DNA of 64,000 nucleotides from Heterohyrax brucei (taxonomy: Eukaryota; Chordata; Mammalia; Hyracoidea; Procaviidae), in the NCBI GenBank assembly GCA_028571685.1, contig CM053146.1:63521431-63585430 (forward strand), in the 5' to 3' direction. Within the stretch, counting starts at the first letter, position 1, and each line of letters starts with the position of its first letter. Of this stretch, positions 11,165-21,722 are shown piece after piece. Under the pieces are notes generated by a model that ran no database searches, was not told the origin of the DNA, and was given only the letters and a program-made list of their open reading frames with translations. Made by a program: the position numbers and the translations under genes.

Positions 11165-11687
11165 CGTCCTTTGTTAACAAACAATACCTGTTTGTTATCT
11201 GGCCTCACCTTTTTCTGTGTAAAGTCTCCTTCCAGGCAAATGCCAGCTAACTGTTGTCACCCTCTCCTCATCCCTTTTCTTCCTCTGAACCCAGCTCCGG
11301 TCACCTTCTCACCTGACACAGTCTCTGATTACACAGTTCAGGATTTACACTAACTTTACCCAAAAGAATTTGGCCTTTGTCTTTGGTCGCTGAGAGAAAA
11401 CCTCTAAAAGCTTAGAATTCCACTAGTGAGCCCGGTGTAACATAATGAGCCCCTCCAGATTATGAGATATGCTAGTGAGATGATTCAGGTAAGGGCTGGC
11501 GAGATCAGAAAGGCCACCTTGTGATATCAACCGACCTTTGGGGAAGTGAGCTGATTAAATCAATCCTGCCAATGTAATGAGGCCCTAGTAAAAGCTCTGG
11601 ACATGGAAACTCCAAGAACTTCCTGACTGGTGAAAAACACTGATGCACTTGAGAGGATAGCATAGATCTGTTTGGGGGAAACACAAA
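11165..11687. other. No recognised feature
   Basis: About 520 bp; nothing identified. A 60-codon frame at 11171-11353 has no recognisable domain. Confidence 0.45.
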
Positions 11688-11850
11688 ACCAGAAAACCAA
11701 CTGCTGTTGTATTGATTTTAACTCACAGTGACCCTATGGGACAGAGTAGAATTGTTCCATAGAGTTTCCCAGGTATGCCTGACAGATTTGAACCACCAAC
11801 CTTTTAGGTTAGCAGATATAGCACTTAACCACCACACCACCAGGGTTTCC
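11688..11850 (-). repeat. AfroSINE
   Basis: Minus copy: 'ccaactgctgttgtattgat', 'gaccctatgggacagagtag', 'gagtttcccaggtatgcctg', 'aaccttttaggttagcag', 'gcacttaaccaccacaccac' and 'cagggtttcc'. Complete short form. Confidence 0.93.
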
Positions 11851-12044
11851 TTTGGAGACATAGAAGCTCTATATTGGGTACCCTCCAAGGCCTTGCCCTA
11901 GGTGTCTCTCCATTTGTATTCTTTTTGCTATAACAAAACTGTGGTTAAAGGAAAAAAAAAAATCCTCCCCGGAGTCTTCAGATTAGATGGACTCTCCAGG
12001 AAAGTGCCGTCTGTGGGCCTATCTTATCAGCTAAGCAGTCTAGC

Positions 12045-12231
12045 ACTGAAACTATCAAATATTCAGCTACTGACCAAAAGCCTGACAGTTGGAACCCATC
12101 CGACAGCTCTGTGAGAGAATCTGTTGATGATCTTCTCCCACAAGGAGCACTGCCTAGAAAACCCTAAGTGGCAGCCCTACTCTGTCACACGGGGTCCATG
12201 TGGACCAAAACTGTAGTGGCACACAACAACA
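12045..12231 (+). repeat. AfroSINE, intermediate form
   Basis: Plus copy: 'gctactgaccaaaagcctga', then an extra middle segment 'gttgatgatcttctcccaca' before 'agaaaaccctaagtggcagc', 'cctactctgtcacacggggt' and the tail 'gtagtggcacacaacaacat'. The middle insertion and 'ctgtcac' differ from the common short form. Confidence 0.8.
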
Positions 12232-12244
12232 TCCTGTCAGTTCA

Positions 12245-12690
12245 CTACCATTGTTAACAACGGAATGCTCCACTAGACTCTGTGCTAAGTGTTTGACGTG
12301 TATTCTTTCTTCTACTGTTTAAACTGTGGTATAATTCTCATACCATTAAATTCACCCTTTTGAAAAGTATGATTCAGTGGTTTTTAGTCTAGTCACAAGC
12401 CTGTGCAATCATCACCACTAATTTCCAGAACGTTTTCATTATTCCAAAAAGAAACCCTGTACCTGTTAGTAATCACTCCCCTTTCTTCCCTCCCTCTGCA
12501 CCTGGCAACCACAATCTAGTTATTGTCTCTATAGACACATGTATTCTTTAGGATAAACCCAAACAAGAACTTGGTGAAGGATGAGGAACTAAGGCTCTGA
12601 GAAAACTAAAGTTCAGTAACATGCCCAAGCCACTCAACTAGCCGAGCCATGTTTAAACCCAGGAGTGCACAGCCCACGCCCTTAGCCACT
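12245..12690 (-). repeat. MIR SINE split by an L1 insertion
   Basis: The left part (12245-12308) has 'actctgtgctaagtgtttga'. The right part resumes at 12550 with 'gaactaaggctctgagaaaa', 'gttcagtaacatgcccaagc' and 'tttaaacccaggagtgcaca'. The two halves join across the L1 fragment at 12309-12539. Confidence 0.75.
12309..12539 (-). mobile_element. Old L1 3'-end fragment with target-site duplication
   Basis: 'ctcataccattaaattcacc', 'gattcagtggtttttagtct', 'aaagaaaccctgtacctgtt' and 'cacctggcaaccacaatcta' are the well-known antisense signature of old mammalian L1 3' ends. It is flanked by the perfect 10-bp repeat 'tgtattcttt' (12299-12308 and 12540-12549). It is a short 5'-truncated insertion inside an MIR. 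Confidence 0.75.
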
Positions 12691-14261
12691 CCCTCACCCT
12701 GTCTACACTGCGCTCATCATGTCTAGGAACGCTGGTTCAATCTGAACATACCCAAGAAGTGAGAGCTCACTCGTGTCCTACTTCCATGAAGACTGGTGGC
12801 TCGCTGCTATGCTGCACATACTGCCTTGGTAGGCCTTTGTGATGAGGTTTATGCCCAGATGGGCCCAAACACTGGATTTCTCTAGCATAGGGCCTGTGCT
12901 GGAAGTTGAGACCCCTCAGCCAAGAATAAGGCTAGAGCAGGTGCCTGGAGGCTAGGGAGCAAGGAGGTAGCAAGTGGGGTAGCAAAAGAGCACCAAGGAC
13001 CAACCTCACTTACTTCAGACCTTTGGGTACGGTTCTGTCTGTTCAGGACCACTGCAGTAACCCTCTGCCCACTTAGGCCATGGGTTGATTTTCCTTTACT
13101 TTTGATTTTGAGCAACATCAAACCCATGTGGTACTTTAACAATTGTCATTGTGTCCAAGGCAGCAAAAGCAGAGGAGAGCAGGAATGAGAGAGGAAAGCT
13201 CTTTGCAACTTTAGCTGTCTAACCACACACCATTAGACTTGATCATCAGATGGGGCAGTTTTTGCTCTCAGTTCTTGGATATGTGAATGGCCGCTTCGGC
13301 CAGGAAAATGATAAAAATTCTCACTGGCAGCTTTGTCTGAGTTAGCTCCCCTGTGTATCTGACGCTAATCCCGCATGCCTCAGTGAGGCATTGCTGAGTG
13401 GGCACCCTCCCTGTCACCCAGAGGCAACTCCTCTAGTGCTCCAGCCAAGGGGAACAGAGACAGATGAGGCCTTTCAGCTGTGACCTTTCTGCTGGAAAAG
13501 CTCTCACTTCATCAGTCCCTGATATGTTTAATGTGATATTTGCAGGGAGGATGACCTTCATTAAACGGTAAGGTCAAGTGCACTGCTGGGGAAGGCAATA
13601 GAGAGACAGCAAATGAGTGACAAGCAGATAGTCAGAACGGAGGATTGACATCCATGCCCAGGGAGGTGTTCGAATCCAGAAAGATTGAAAAAAGTCCCTA
13701 GGGCAATGGCCGGAGTACTCAACAATGAAGGGAAATGAGCACCGGCTGACGCACCAGCAAGGTCCCCAGATCCTTGATAAATAAAATCCAAGGGTCACCT
13801 GGAGGCCTGGCTGCCTCAGAGCACAATTTGCTGAGTCCTTGGGAGTTGCTGAGAATCAACCTGATATCACCGGGTTGGGTTTGATGGTGGTTTGGGAAGG
13901 GGCCGAAGTGTTGCATTTAATTCAGCTGGTGAAAGGCGCAGATCTCAGCAGCTCTGACCAGAAGCTTCCCACTCTTTCTAAAATAGTCGAGTTTCCAAGA
14001 CAATTTCCTAAAGGCCCTGGGAAAACACAAGAATAGTTAGAAAGGACCACAAAGTAGAGCTGCCAGTGAGTTTTTTAAGTCTGTGTACGGTTTGCAGATG
14101 CCTCTGAAAGCAGAGCAGTCAGACATTCCCTAGTGAGATTCAAAGTAAAGTATCACTCTTGGGGCCTTAAAGTTGTCCTTTGTTGGGTTTTGCAGGTGAG
14201 ACATGTTTGGGGTTCAAGAACATCTACATCTGCATCTTGGCTCTGCTTTTTATCACCAAGG
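12691..14261. other. Low-repeat DNA, nothing identified
   Basis: About 1.6 kb without recognised repeats. Overlapping minus frames at 13561-13916 and a plus frame at 13839-14036 share no known domain and lack splice or promoter context. Single-copy DNA seems likely. Confidence 0.5.
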
Positions 14262-14770
14262 TGTCTTAATCATCTAGTGCTGCTGTAACAGAAATGCGAG
14301 TGATGGCTTTCACCAAGAGAAATTTATTTTCTCACAGTCTGGTAGGCTTGAAGTCCAAATTAAGGGCACCAGCTCCAGGGGAAGACTTTCTCTCTCTGTC
14401 AGCTCTGGAGGAAGGTCCTTGTCATCGGTCTTCCTCTGGACTAGGGTCCTCTGTGTGCAGGAACCCCGGGTCTAAAGGATATGCTCTGCTCCCATGCACT
14501 GCTTTCTTGGCTGCATGAGGTCTCCTTCTCTGCTCGCTTCCCTTTCGTTTTCCTCTTGCAAGAGCAAAGGGGGTGCAAGCCATAACCCAAGGGAACTTCT
14601 TTTACATTGGGTCAGGGATACGACCCAGATCTGGGGACCACAGGCAGAGATGATGCTGTGTAACACTTACGATAAATCCTAAAGTGGGGGACAAACTACA
14701 GAATACCGGGAGTCATGGCCTAACCAAGTTGGCGTGTATTTTAGAGGGACACAATTCAGTCTATGATACA
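14262..14770 (-). mobile_element. Solo LTR, ERVL-MaLR type (fossil)
   Basis: Minus-oriented LTR. It starts 'tgtcttaatcatctagtgct' with 'gctgtaacagaaatgcgag', 'gagaaatttattttctcaca', 'cagctccaggggaagacttt' and 'ggagtcatggcctaaccaag', and ends 'cacaattcagtctatgata'. The same LTR family occurs at 26.4, 46.2 and 52.6 kb. A broken old provirus relic; only the LTR is seen. Confidence 0.78.
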
Positions 14771-15862
14771 GTGACTGTGAACAAGTTACTCAAGTTCTGT
14801 TAGTCATGTTTCATTATATGTAGAATGGTGTTACCGGTTTCAGTACTGTGGGTTGCAAGTCACAGACCGCTTAGTCTAAAATTCTAGAGAAAATCAAGAG
14901 CTTGGCTGGCCCACATCACCGAGCCTGGAGCAGCAGCATGGCTTAGTCCTAGCCCTTCTCTCTTTCTCCACGAGTATCTTGGGTCTTTCCTGCTCTGTGA
15001 ATTCAGGAGAAGAGAAACGGTCACAGCAGCCCCAGGTCTTATACGCAGAACTACAAGGTCCAGAGAAAGAAACTATCTCCTCTAATAACTCTCTTTAAGA
15101 GAAGGCAGACCTCTTTCCCAGAAGCCCTTAGCTAACTGTCCCTCAATCCCCTCCCCCCTGGTTCCCAATCTCCTACTGGCCCAAAGTAGTCATATGAACA
15201 TTGTTACTTAACTAGTTGCTATGGCCAGGAGAAGGCCATGCTCCAGTTACCCTAATAGCTGCAAGGATTCCCCTTGGAACAATCAAGCTCATTGCCAGAG
15301 CTGCGAGTGGGGTCCACCTACCAGGAAGGCACAGTGCTGCCCGGAGAGGGAGAAGGGGGAGCCGAAGTAGTCCTTGGGGAGTGGAAACAGATGCCGCAGG
15401 ATAGGGGCTGGCCACGGCAGCAGTAGCACCCAGTGTGCCACAGGCTGTGAGAGGTAGATGAGATGTGCACAAGTTCTTAGCTCAGCCCCTGACAAACAGT
15501 GAAGACCAGTAAGAGCGACTTTCTCCAAGGTGGCAGGTGGGGACGATGAAACAATGCCTGAGAGGAGCCACTGACTCGCCTGAGGGCCACAGTTCAGGGA
15601 GCATGCTTCTAAACGACTTTAAATTCTATTCTAATAACTAAAGTGTTCCTCAGACACAAAATATGTAGTTTCCTGGAGTTAAGAGCATCTTGAGGATGCT
15701 TATAAATTCTGGAGTAGGAATCAGAAGACCCTTCACTGGCTGAGAGAGACACAACTTGTCTGAGCTTTCATTTCCTGCCATTAATTGATACCTTTCATTA
15801 ATTGGTTCACTGTCATCTTTGTAAGTGGCCTTCTATCATCTCTGCTGGTGCCCCCAAGGCTG
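14771..15862. other. No recognised feature
   Basis: About 1.1 kb. 'ggttgcaagtcacagaccgc' near 14,850 may begin an old diverged repeat. Otherwise nothing is supported; frames at 15212-15528 on both strands look random. Confidence 0.4.
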
Positions 15863-16027
15863 CAGCACTACCCAACAGGACTTTCTGCAATGATAGAAAC
15901 GCTTGCTGGGCTGTCCAGTACAGTACCTGCTACCCACATGCAGCTACTGATCACTTGAAACATGACTGTATAATGTAGGAACTGAATTTTAGTGTAAATT
16001 TAAACAGCCTTTAACAAAAGCAAAAAA

Positions 16028-16178
16028 CCTAAACCCATTGCTGTCAAGTCCAACACACAGACACTCTATACTAGAGAGTAGAACTGCCACATAGAGTTTT
16101 CCAAGAAGCACCTGGTAGATTTGAACTGCTGACCTTTGGGTTATCAGTCATAGCACTTAACCACTACACCACCAGCAC
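16028..16178 (-). repeat. AfroSINE (first of three)
   Basis: Minus copy: 'acccattgctgtcaagtcca', 'agagtagaactgccacatag', 'gcacctggtagatttgaact' and 'gcacttaaccactacaccac'. It sits directly against a plus-strand SINE. Confidence 0.9.
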
Positions 16179-16330
16179 CCCTACATGGTGCAAATAGTTA
16201 ATCACTTGGTTGTTAGGTTGGCAGCTTGAATCCGCCCACAGGAGTCTGGGAAGAAAGGTCTGGCGATCTATGGAAAATTCTACAGAGCACAGCTTATGAA
16301 TTCGTGAGTTGGAATTGACAACAACTGGTG
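16179..16330 (+). repeat. AfroSINE, long variant (second of three)
   Basis: Plus copy: 'catggtgcaaatagttaatc', 'ttgaatccgcccacaggagt', 'aagaaaggtctggcgatcta' and 'gagttggaattgacaacaac'. The 'gaaaggtctggcgatcta' block marks the long subfamily. Confidence 0.85.
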
Positions 16331-16468
16331 CTGTAGTGTTTGAGAACTACAACTGCTAACCAAAAGGACAGCAGTTCAAATCCACCAGGCACTCTTTGGA
16401 AACTCTATGGGGTAGTTCTACTCTGCCCTATTAGGTCCTAAGAGTGGGAATAGACTAGATAATAGAGT
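16331..16468 (+). repeat. AfroSINE (third of three)
   Basis: Short-form plus copy: 'ctgctaaccaaaaggacagc', 'agttcaaatccaccaggcac', 'ggaaactctatggggtagtt' and 'ctactctgccctattagg'. It is followed by a (GTTT)n run and the right half of the hAT element. Confidence 0.88.
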
Positions 16469-16473
16469 TTTCT

Positions 16474-16493
16474 GTTTGTTTGTTTGTTTGTTT
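16474..16493. repeat. (GTTT)n simple repeat
   Basis: About five GTTT units between the third SINE and the hAT right half; probably a grown SINE tail. Confidence 0.85.
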
Positions 16494-16549
16494 AAATGTA
16501 AATTTAAATTGCCACAGGTGGCTAAAGGCTACAGTGCTGGACAGCACAG

Positions 16550-17735
16550 CAGTAGACTGCAGCTTCCTGAAAGCTGGGAGGAAGCTTCTCTCCCTGCTCT
16601 CACCTACACTCAAGTGTGGGAACTTCCATAAATGCTTGTGACTGACTGGCTAAGGAATCCCAGTTTGCACAGAATCTTAAATAGACCCATTCAGTGAAGG
16701 TGAAATAACCACCCCCTGGAAACGGTGTGGGGTAACGGAGCAAAGTGACACTGACCTGGGAATGAGAGCGGATACAGCCTGCTCCACTTAGGGGAAGAAC
16801 TGCTCTGCTGTCCAGGTGGTGACCAGAGACTGTCCTTGTAGTGGGCCGTGTAAGTGCATCTTAACTGTATTTTGTGTAAATAAGAATGGCCGGGGAAGGG
16901 TGGGGAAGGGCGTTCCAATGGTTACCTTCCCAGTGGATGACCTCTGTCCTTGTTCCCTGCTCACTTGGGGTACTTGCTGAGAGGACACAGGCTTGAAAGG
17001 GGGGAGGGTGGAGAGAGAAAAAGCTCAGGAGCTGACAGCCTGAACGCACTCTCTTTTTGACAGCTGAGAAAATCACCCCTTCTGCCACTGCGTTCGGAGA
17101 AGGCACAGCTGACACTTTCTCTGAGAGCGACAATATCCCCAGTGAACAGGCCCTTTCTTCTCTGAGGGCTGAACGTTTCCATAGGCTCCTGTCGCCTCTC
17201 TTCACAGCAGGGGAAAGGCCGTGGCAGACAGCTCCCTGGCATCCTAAAGTAGAAGCGATTCCTCCCCACCGCACCGTGTCACCACCGCCACTCTACCCCG
17301 TCGCCGTCAGAATGATCAAGGGTCTGCCATCTTTACATTGGATCCGGAGGTTTTAGCCTGGGAGGTTGTCTTTCTGCTGGGGCAGGGAGTAGCTTGTCCA
17401 TAAAAGCTCCCCAGCTTGTGCGCTGAGCTACGGCGCTCAATTTGCTGTTGAAATCGTGTCTTCTTCTCGGGGGTATTCATCATGATCTGTGCGCCACCTA
17501 GAGGTCGCTGTCTTAAAGTGGCACTCAGGCCTAGCAATCAGCCGCTTTCTCTCTCCCTGTCTCTCATTTTTAAGTCAAACAGAAGGCCTCAAAAAAAAAA
17601 AAAACCCACTTTGCTGAATAGACTTCACTTTGCTGCCACCCTCTCCAAATTGGCCTTCCATCATGCTGAACTCCTTTCACAGAGCTCACGGCCTGAGAAA
17701 GACCGGTTCGACCACTTTCCAACACGTTTTACCCT
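16550..17735. other. Low-repeat block with raised CpG content
   Basis: About 1.2 kb without recognised repeats apart from an A-run near 17,590. CpG is clearly more frequent at about 17,060-17,510 than in the flanks. Open frames on both strands (16,861-17,356) match nothing that I know. Single-copy host DNA seems likely. Confidence 0.5.
17235..17515. promoter_or_regulatory. Candidate regulatory element (CpG-enriched, CTCF-like site)
   Basis: By eye about 15 CpGs occur in some 280 bp (for example in 'cccaccgcaccgtgtcacca', 'ctaccccgtcgccgtcagaa', 'cttgtgcgctgagctacggc'), far above the local background. A partial CTCF-like core, 'cacctagaggtcgc', lies at 17495-17508. No first exon or TATA box is identified, so an enhancer, insulator or decayed CpG island are all possible. 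This is inference from composition only. Confidence 0.3.
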
Positions 17736-17905
17736 GTTGCTACTGAAAAGAGTGATTCGTGACAACCCATGTGTGTCATAAGGTTTTCAGTGCCTGATTT
17801 TTCCCGAAACAGATTGCCAAGCCTTTTATCTGAGGTATTTCTGGGTGAACTCAAACCTTCGACCTTTGGTTGACAGTCAATATGTGATTCGTTTGAACCA
17901 TCCAT
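17736..17905 (-). repeat. AfroSINE, long variant, diverged
   Basis: 'gtgacaacccatgtgtgtca', 'taaggttttcagtgcctgat', 'gaaacagattgccaagcctt', 'tgggtgaactcaaaccttcg' and 'acctttggttgacag' follow the order of the copy at 4.4 kb. It is the most decayed of the three copies of this variant. Confidence 0.8.
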
Positions 17906-18203
17906 GGACTTGCTATACTTTCTAGCCTCTGTCAAAGAAAGAGAACTTTTCAGATTGTTCCCTGCTGAAGAAAGATGACATGAGACTTTCTTCTTATGTC
18001 CCCAACCTATGCTGGCTCTCTGGGTGCCCTGAGATGCCTATAGCTACCTGAGCTATCTTTCCTGCTGAGATTTTAGACGTAGGGTTCAATCCTCCCTCCA
18101 TGACTACATCTAAGCCACATAACATAAGTTGGAAGCTGCCCCCAGGATTGCACATTATTTTAGGGGAGCCATATAGCAAATATTTCCAGTGGTAACGGAT
18201 TTA

Positions 18204-18416
18204 CCTCAAGGTCCCTGAGTAGTGTAAAAGGTTTGCTCTCTGCAACAAACCTAGAGGTTGCCAGTTCAAACCAACCCAGCATCACTGTGGAGGAAAGGTG
18301 TGGCAATTTACTTCCTTTAAGATCACAGCCAAGAGAACCCTATGGAGCATTTCCATTGTATAACACATGGGATTCTAATGAGTTGGAATCCACTCAGATT
18401 TGAGTTTTTTGGTTTT
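18204..18416 (+). repeat. AfroSINE, long variant
   Basis: Plus copy: 'aaggtccctgagtagtgtaa', 'ggttgccagttcaaaccaac', 'ggaaaggtgtggcaatttac', 'accctatggagcatttccat', 'acacatgggattctaatgag' and 'ttggaatccactcag'. The second half 'tggagca..acacatggg' defines this subfamily. Confidence 0.87.
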
Positions 18417-18439
18417 GATTTACTTGGGCTATATGGGCC

Positions 18440-18620
18440 TGGAAAACCCTAGTGGCATAGTGGTTAAATGCTACCTTTGCTAACCAAAACGTGAGCAGTT
18501 CAAATCCACCAAGCACTTTTGGAAACTCTGTGGGGCAGTTCTACTCTGTCCTATAGGGACACTATGAACCAGAATTAACTCGACACCAGTGAGTGTTGTT
18601 TTTTGTGTTTTTTTTTTTAA
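18440..18620 (+). repeat. AfroSINE
   Basis: Clean plus copy: 'ggaaaaccctagtggcatag', 'tggttaaatgctacctttgc', 'gagcagttcaaatccaccaa', 'ctctgtggggcagttctact' and 'cagaattaactcgacaccag', then a T-rich tail. The A-box-like 'tggcatagtggtt' and the B-box-like region are well preserved. Confidence 0.94.
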
Positions 18621-19271
18621 TATGAGACTGTCTTTTATTTTCCATTTATCTAGAGCAGAAATGAGAAAGAAGTTGGCAAAATGGGCTTAAACCTTGCCCT
18701 TGACCCATGGCCAACTCTGGTTTTGTTCCTTGGCTGGGTATGTCTCTGAAACCATGGTGGTATTATGAAAAGGAGCAGTCACAGCTCAAGTCTCTCAAAC
18801 AAGGAAGAGTTCATTGTTTGGGCCTTAGGTGGATCTGGTCTTGGCTAGTATTTCTTGGCCTAGCTTTAGAGTGATTTAGAGAAGGCTATCACTAAAACAC
18901 GACTGGGAGAGGTTACTGTGGTGACTAGAGGATCTGAACCAGTAGGTTTGGGGCCAGACAGGCAGGAGGCAGCTTTGAGAGTTTGGACATGTTGGCGTGG
19001 TGGTTTCTGGTTTGTGTGGCTGAGAATAACCAGAGGAGTCATGTCTACACTTCTTTGTCTATACTTTGTCTACACAAATGTCCACACTTCTTTATTCCTT
19101 CGTCGTATAGTACAGTCATTATCTTATTGCACAACAGAATGGACTCTCTTGTAGAGATGGCTTTATTATTACATGTGTGGCTTCCAGTTATTTTCGTATT
19201 ATGAAACTGTCATTCTGAAAATGCCACTTCCTAGGGAGAAGGGGATTGAAACACCAGAGTGAGTCATCATG
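18621..19271. other. No recognised feature
   Basis: About 650 bp. Overlapping short frames at 18,918-19,204 encode hydrophobic stretches with no recognised domain; nothing supports a gene. Confidence 0.45.
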
Positions 19272-19345
19272 ATAGTAACAGCTAACATTTATGCAGCATT
19301 TAATAGTTTATAAAGCACTTTTCACAGACATGATCTCATTTCTCA
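19272..19345 (-). repeat. MIR SINE fragment
   Basis: 'gtaacagctaacatttatgc', 'agcatttaatagtttataaa' and 'gcacttttcacagacatgat' then 'ctcatttctc' match the antisense MIR core. Confidence 0.72.
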
Positions 19346-20317
19346 TCCCAAAGAACTTGAGGAAGAAGTGGGCAGTTTATATGCAGCATCAGAAAGGGAT
19401 GCATCATTTATTGGTTTCAAGGAACTGGTGATCAGCTTAGCTCTGCAAGTGGAACTTCAAACCCGACCCATCTCTTTGGCAGAAAGTAGGAACTCAAGAG
19501 GAAGTCTCTCCAGGAGCAGGAAAGTGACACATCAGAAAAAAGTATACTTGACTTGGAATTACAGAAAATTTGAGACGTAAAGACCTCCAGGCCAGCATTT
19601 CATGATCAATAAATGGGAAACATTGGGTTAAATATGATTCTTTACAAGATTTCTCAGAGCCTTTAATATGCTCATATGCATGTGACCTCTCAAGAATATC
19701 ATATTCCTGACACATATTTGGTGATGGAACAAGGTTTGAAAGGAATGTGCTTAAGATACACTTGGGGAAATGGAAACTGAGGAAGGTTGGTCCCCGAGGT
19801 AGGGACACTGAAAAAAATAGACCCAGGGAGAGATTAAGACCCCAAAAATGGAACCAAAGAGCCTCCTAGGGAGGGCGAAAGTCTCTGTAGAATGGCCTAA
19901 AGCCCACAGAAGGAGAACAGAAGGGAAGAGGTTTACTCCTGGATGAGGACAGAACAAGCTTGAGGGCAGAAAGCCAGAAAGAGAACATCTAGATGTCCCA
20001 GTCCATTCTAGTGTCGTCACTATAGCATCTGCCCATCTATGTCAAGCAGGTTGGCAGTAATGGGATCAACGTAGGTCTACATCCCCCAAGTTCATGGGGA
20101 GTTCCTAAAACCAGTCAAATCCCTCTGCACAGAGTTCAAGGACACTTCTAGTCATTTAGTCTTATAGGAATCACACTGTTAAAAAGCTATCAATGTGGGT
20201 TTGTAAATCCTCTGATCATACTTTTTGGATGACACAGTTTTTTGAGCAGAGTTTATTTTTTTATCATGTGTAGGTAAGCATAAGTGATTGAAAGTTTGCT
20301 TCTAACTGCTAAAATCA
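19346..20317. other. No recognised feature
   Basis: About 970 bp of apparently single-copy DNA. A 104-codon minus frame at 19,494-19,808 and an 89-codon one at 19,751-20,020 show no known motif. Confidence 0.45.
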
Positions 20318-20525
20318 GTCACAGCTGCCATTTGGAGTAGTTTTCATGTGCTAAGTATTACACTAAGCACTTTTCGTCTATATTTTTATTGACTCATAAT
20401 AAGTCTTGGAAGAGATTGGGTTACTTTTTTCATTTTATACTTGAGAAAAGGGAAACTTAGAAATCTGTGGTGATGTTAGGGGGTGACAAAGCCCAAGTGA
20501 TAACCCCGGTCATCTGCCTCTGGAG
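20318..20525 (-). repeat. MIR SINE
   Basis: 'cagctgccatttggagtagt', 'catgtgctaagtattacact', 'aagcacttttcgtctatatt', 'cattttatacttgagaaaag' and 'ggtcatctgcctctgg' follow MIR order in antisense. Confidence 0.75.
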
Positions 20526-20947
20526 GCCCCTTGCTTAACGGTTAGGCTTCACCGCTGGTCACACAGGGAGGAGACTGCTAGGTGCCCTACCACCCCATTC
20601 ATTCTCCCAGTTTACCTTTCCAGAAGAATCTCAGGAAGCTCCAACTCTACTGCCCAGTTTCCCATTCAGCTGTGCATGTTCAGTGAGATGAAGGCAGAAG
20701 TTGTCAGGTGAGGCTTCTGAAAGGCTACTTAGAGGGCGTTGACCCTGTGGCCAGACACATTCTTTTGACCTTTACCTGTTTCCTCCTGCCTGAAACTTGG
20801 AGGTGATGACTGGAGTTCTAGCAACCTTCTTAAACCATAAAGAAGCCCGGAGGATGGAAGTCTCTTGCTAAGGATAAAGCAGGAAGGAAAAAAGTCTGGG
20901 TTCCTAAACACTTATGGAACACACACACTCACTATGGTCTGCATACC
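20526..20947. other. No recognised feature
   Basis: About 420 bp between an MIR and a SINE; nothing identified. Confidence 0.4.
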
Positions 20948-21109
20948 AAAACCCAAACCTACTGCCATCAGGTTGATTCTGACTCAGAGTAACCCTAAAA
21001 AACAGAGTGGAACTGCTCCATGAGGTTTCCAAGGAGCACATTCTGGTAGATTTAAACTGCCACTCTTTTAGCTAGCAGCCAAGTGCTCAACTTCCGCGCC
21101 ACTGGGGCT
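20948..21109 (-). repeat. AfroSINE
   Basis: Minus copy: 'cctactgccatcaggttgat', 'tctgactcagagtaacccta', 'cagagtggaactgctccatg', 'aggtttccaaggagcacatt' and 'ctagcagccaagtgctcaac'. Full length. Confidence 0.92.
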
Positions 21110-21191
21110 TATAGACTGCATGCCAGCAGACACCTTCCATATGAGAACTCAGTTGGCCTCCGTTGTATGTAAACCACTGTCTTTTGGGTTG

Positions 21192-21343
21192 GAAAACCTG
21201 GTGGCAAGGTGGTTAAGAGCTGGTAGTTCAAATTCCCAAGACATTCTTGGAAACCCTATGGGGCAGTTCTCCTCTGTCCTATAGGGTTCCTATGAGTCAG
21301 AATTGACTCAGTGGCAACAGGTAACAGGTTGTTTGGGTTTTCT
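21192..21343 (+). repeat. AfroSINE
   Basis: Plus copy: 'ggaaaacctggtggcaaggt', 'ggttaagagctggtagttca', 'ggaaaccctatggggcagtt', 'cctatagggttcctatgagt' and 'cagaattgactcagtggcaa'. The segment between the A-box and B-box is shortened compared with other copies. Confidence 0.92.
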
Positions 21344-21635
21344 GTTCTATGAAGATGAAATCAGTCCAAACAGACACACCATGCCATATTTCAAATTGTG
21401 CTTCCTGGTCTTAATTTCTGCCTGCCCATCATTGGATAACTTCCTCCCATTAAACCTTGTTTCCCTATCACACCCCATGGCCCTGGGACACATGTTCCCT
21501 GCCTGTCTGACTGAAGTCCCTGAGTCCCAGTGACCTTTCTTGTACTGGCCCACCTCTTCCTTTGTGAATCTAGCAATTGGCACCATAGCAACCCGGCTGG
21601 GTCCTATGCTGTCTTCAGTACCTTTTAAAATTGTG

Positions 21636-21722
21636 TTAGGAACTGTACACTTGACAAACGTTAAATTGGCAAGTGTTGTGTCATATATATTTTTATAGCA
21701 ATGAAAACATTTAAAAATTGTA
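21636..21722 (+). repeat. L1-type 3' terminus
   Basis: 'ggaactgtacacttgacaaa', 'cgttaaattggcaagtgttg' and 'tgtcatatatatttttatag' match a common mammalian L1 3' UTR end. A similar stretch occurs at 43,452-43,550. Confidence 0.6.

Larger units (their letters stand above)
15863..16549. mobile_element. Non-autonomous hAT-type DNA transposon split by SINEs
   Basis: The left part (15863-16004) has 'cagcactacccaacaggact', 'tttctgcaatgatagaaac' and 'cacatgcagctactgatcac'. The right part (16497-16549) has 'aaattgccacaggtggctaa' and ends 'acagtgctggacagcacag'. The ends are inverted relatives (ctgtgctgtcca / cagcactaccca), as in a common palindromic mammalian hAT element. Three AfroSINEs occupy the middle. 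No transposase is present. Confidence 0.6.

Noticed and set aside
16861-17356. Opposed frames of 99-137 codons in the CpG-richer block, with 'ctctctttttgacag' resembling a 3' splice site
   Set aside because: The protein sequences are not recognisable and no partner exon or donor site is evident. The raised GC alone lengthens open frames.
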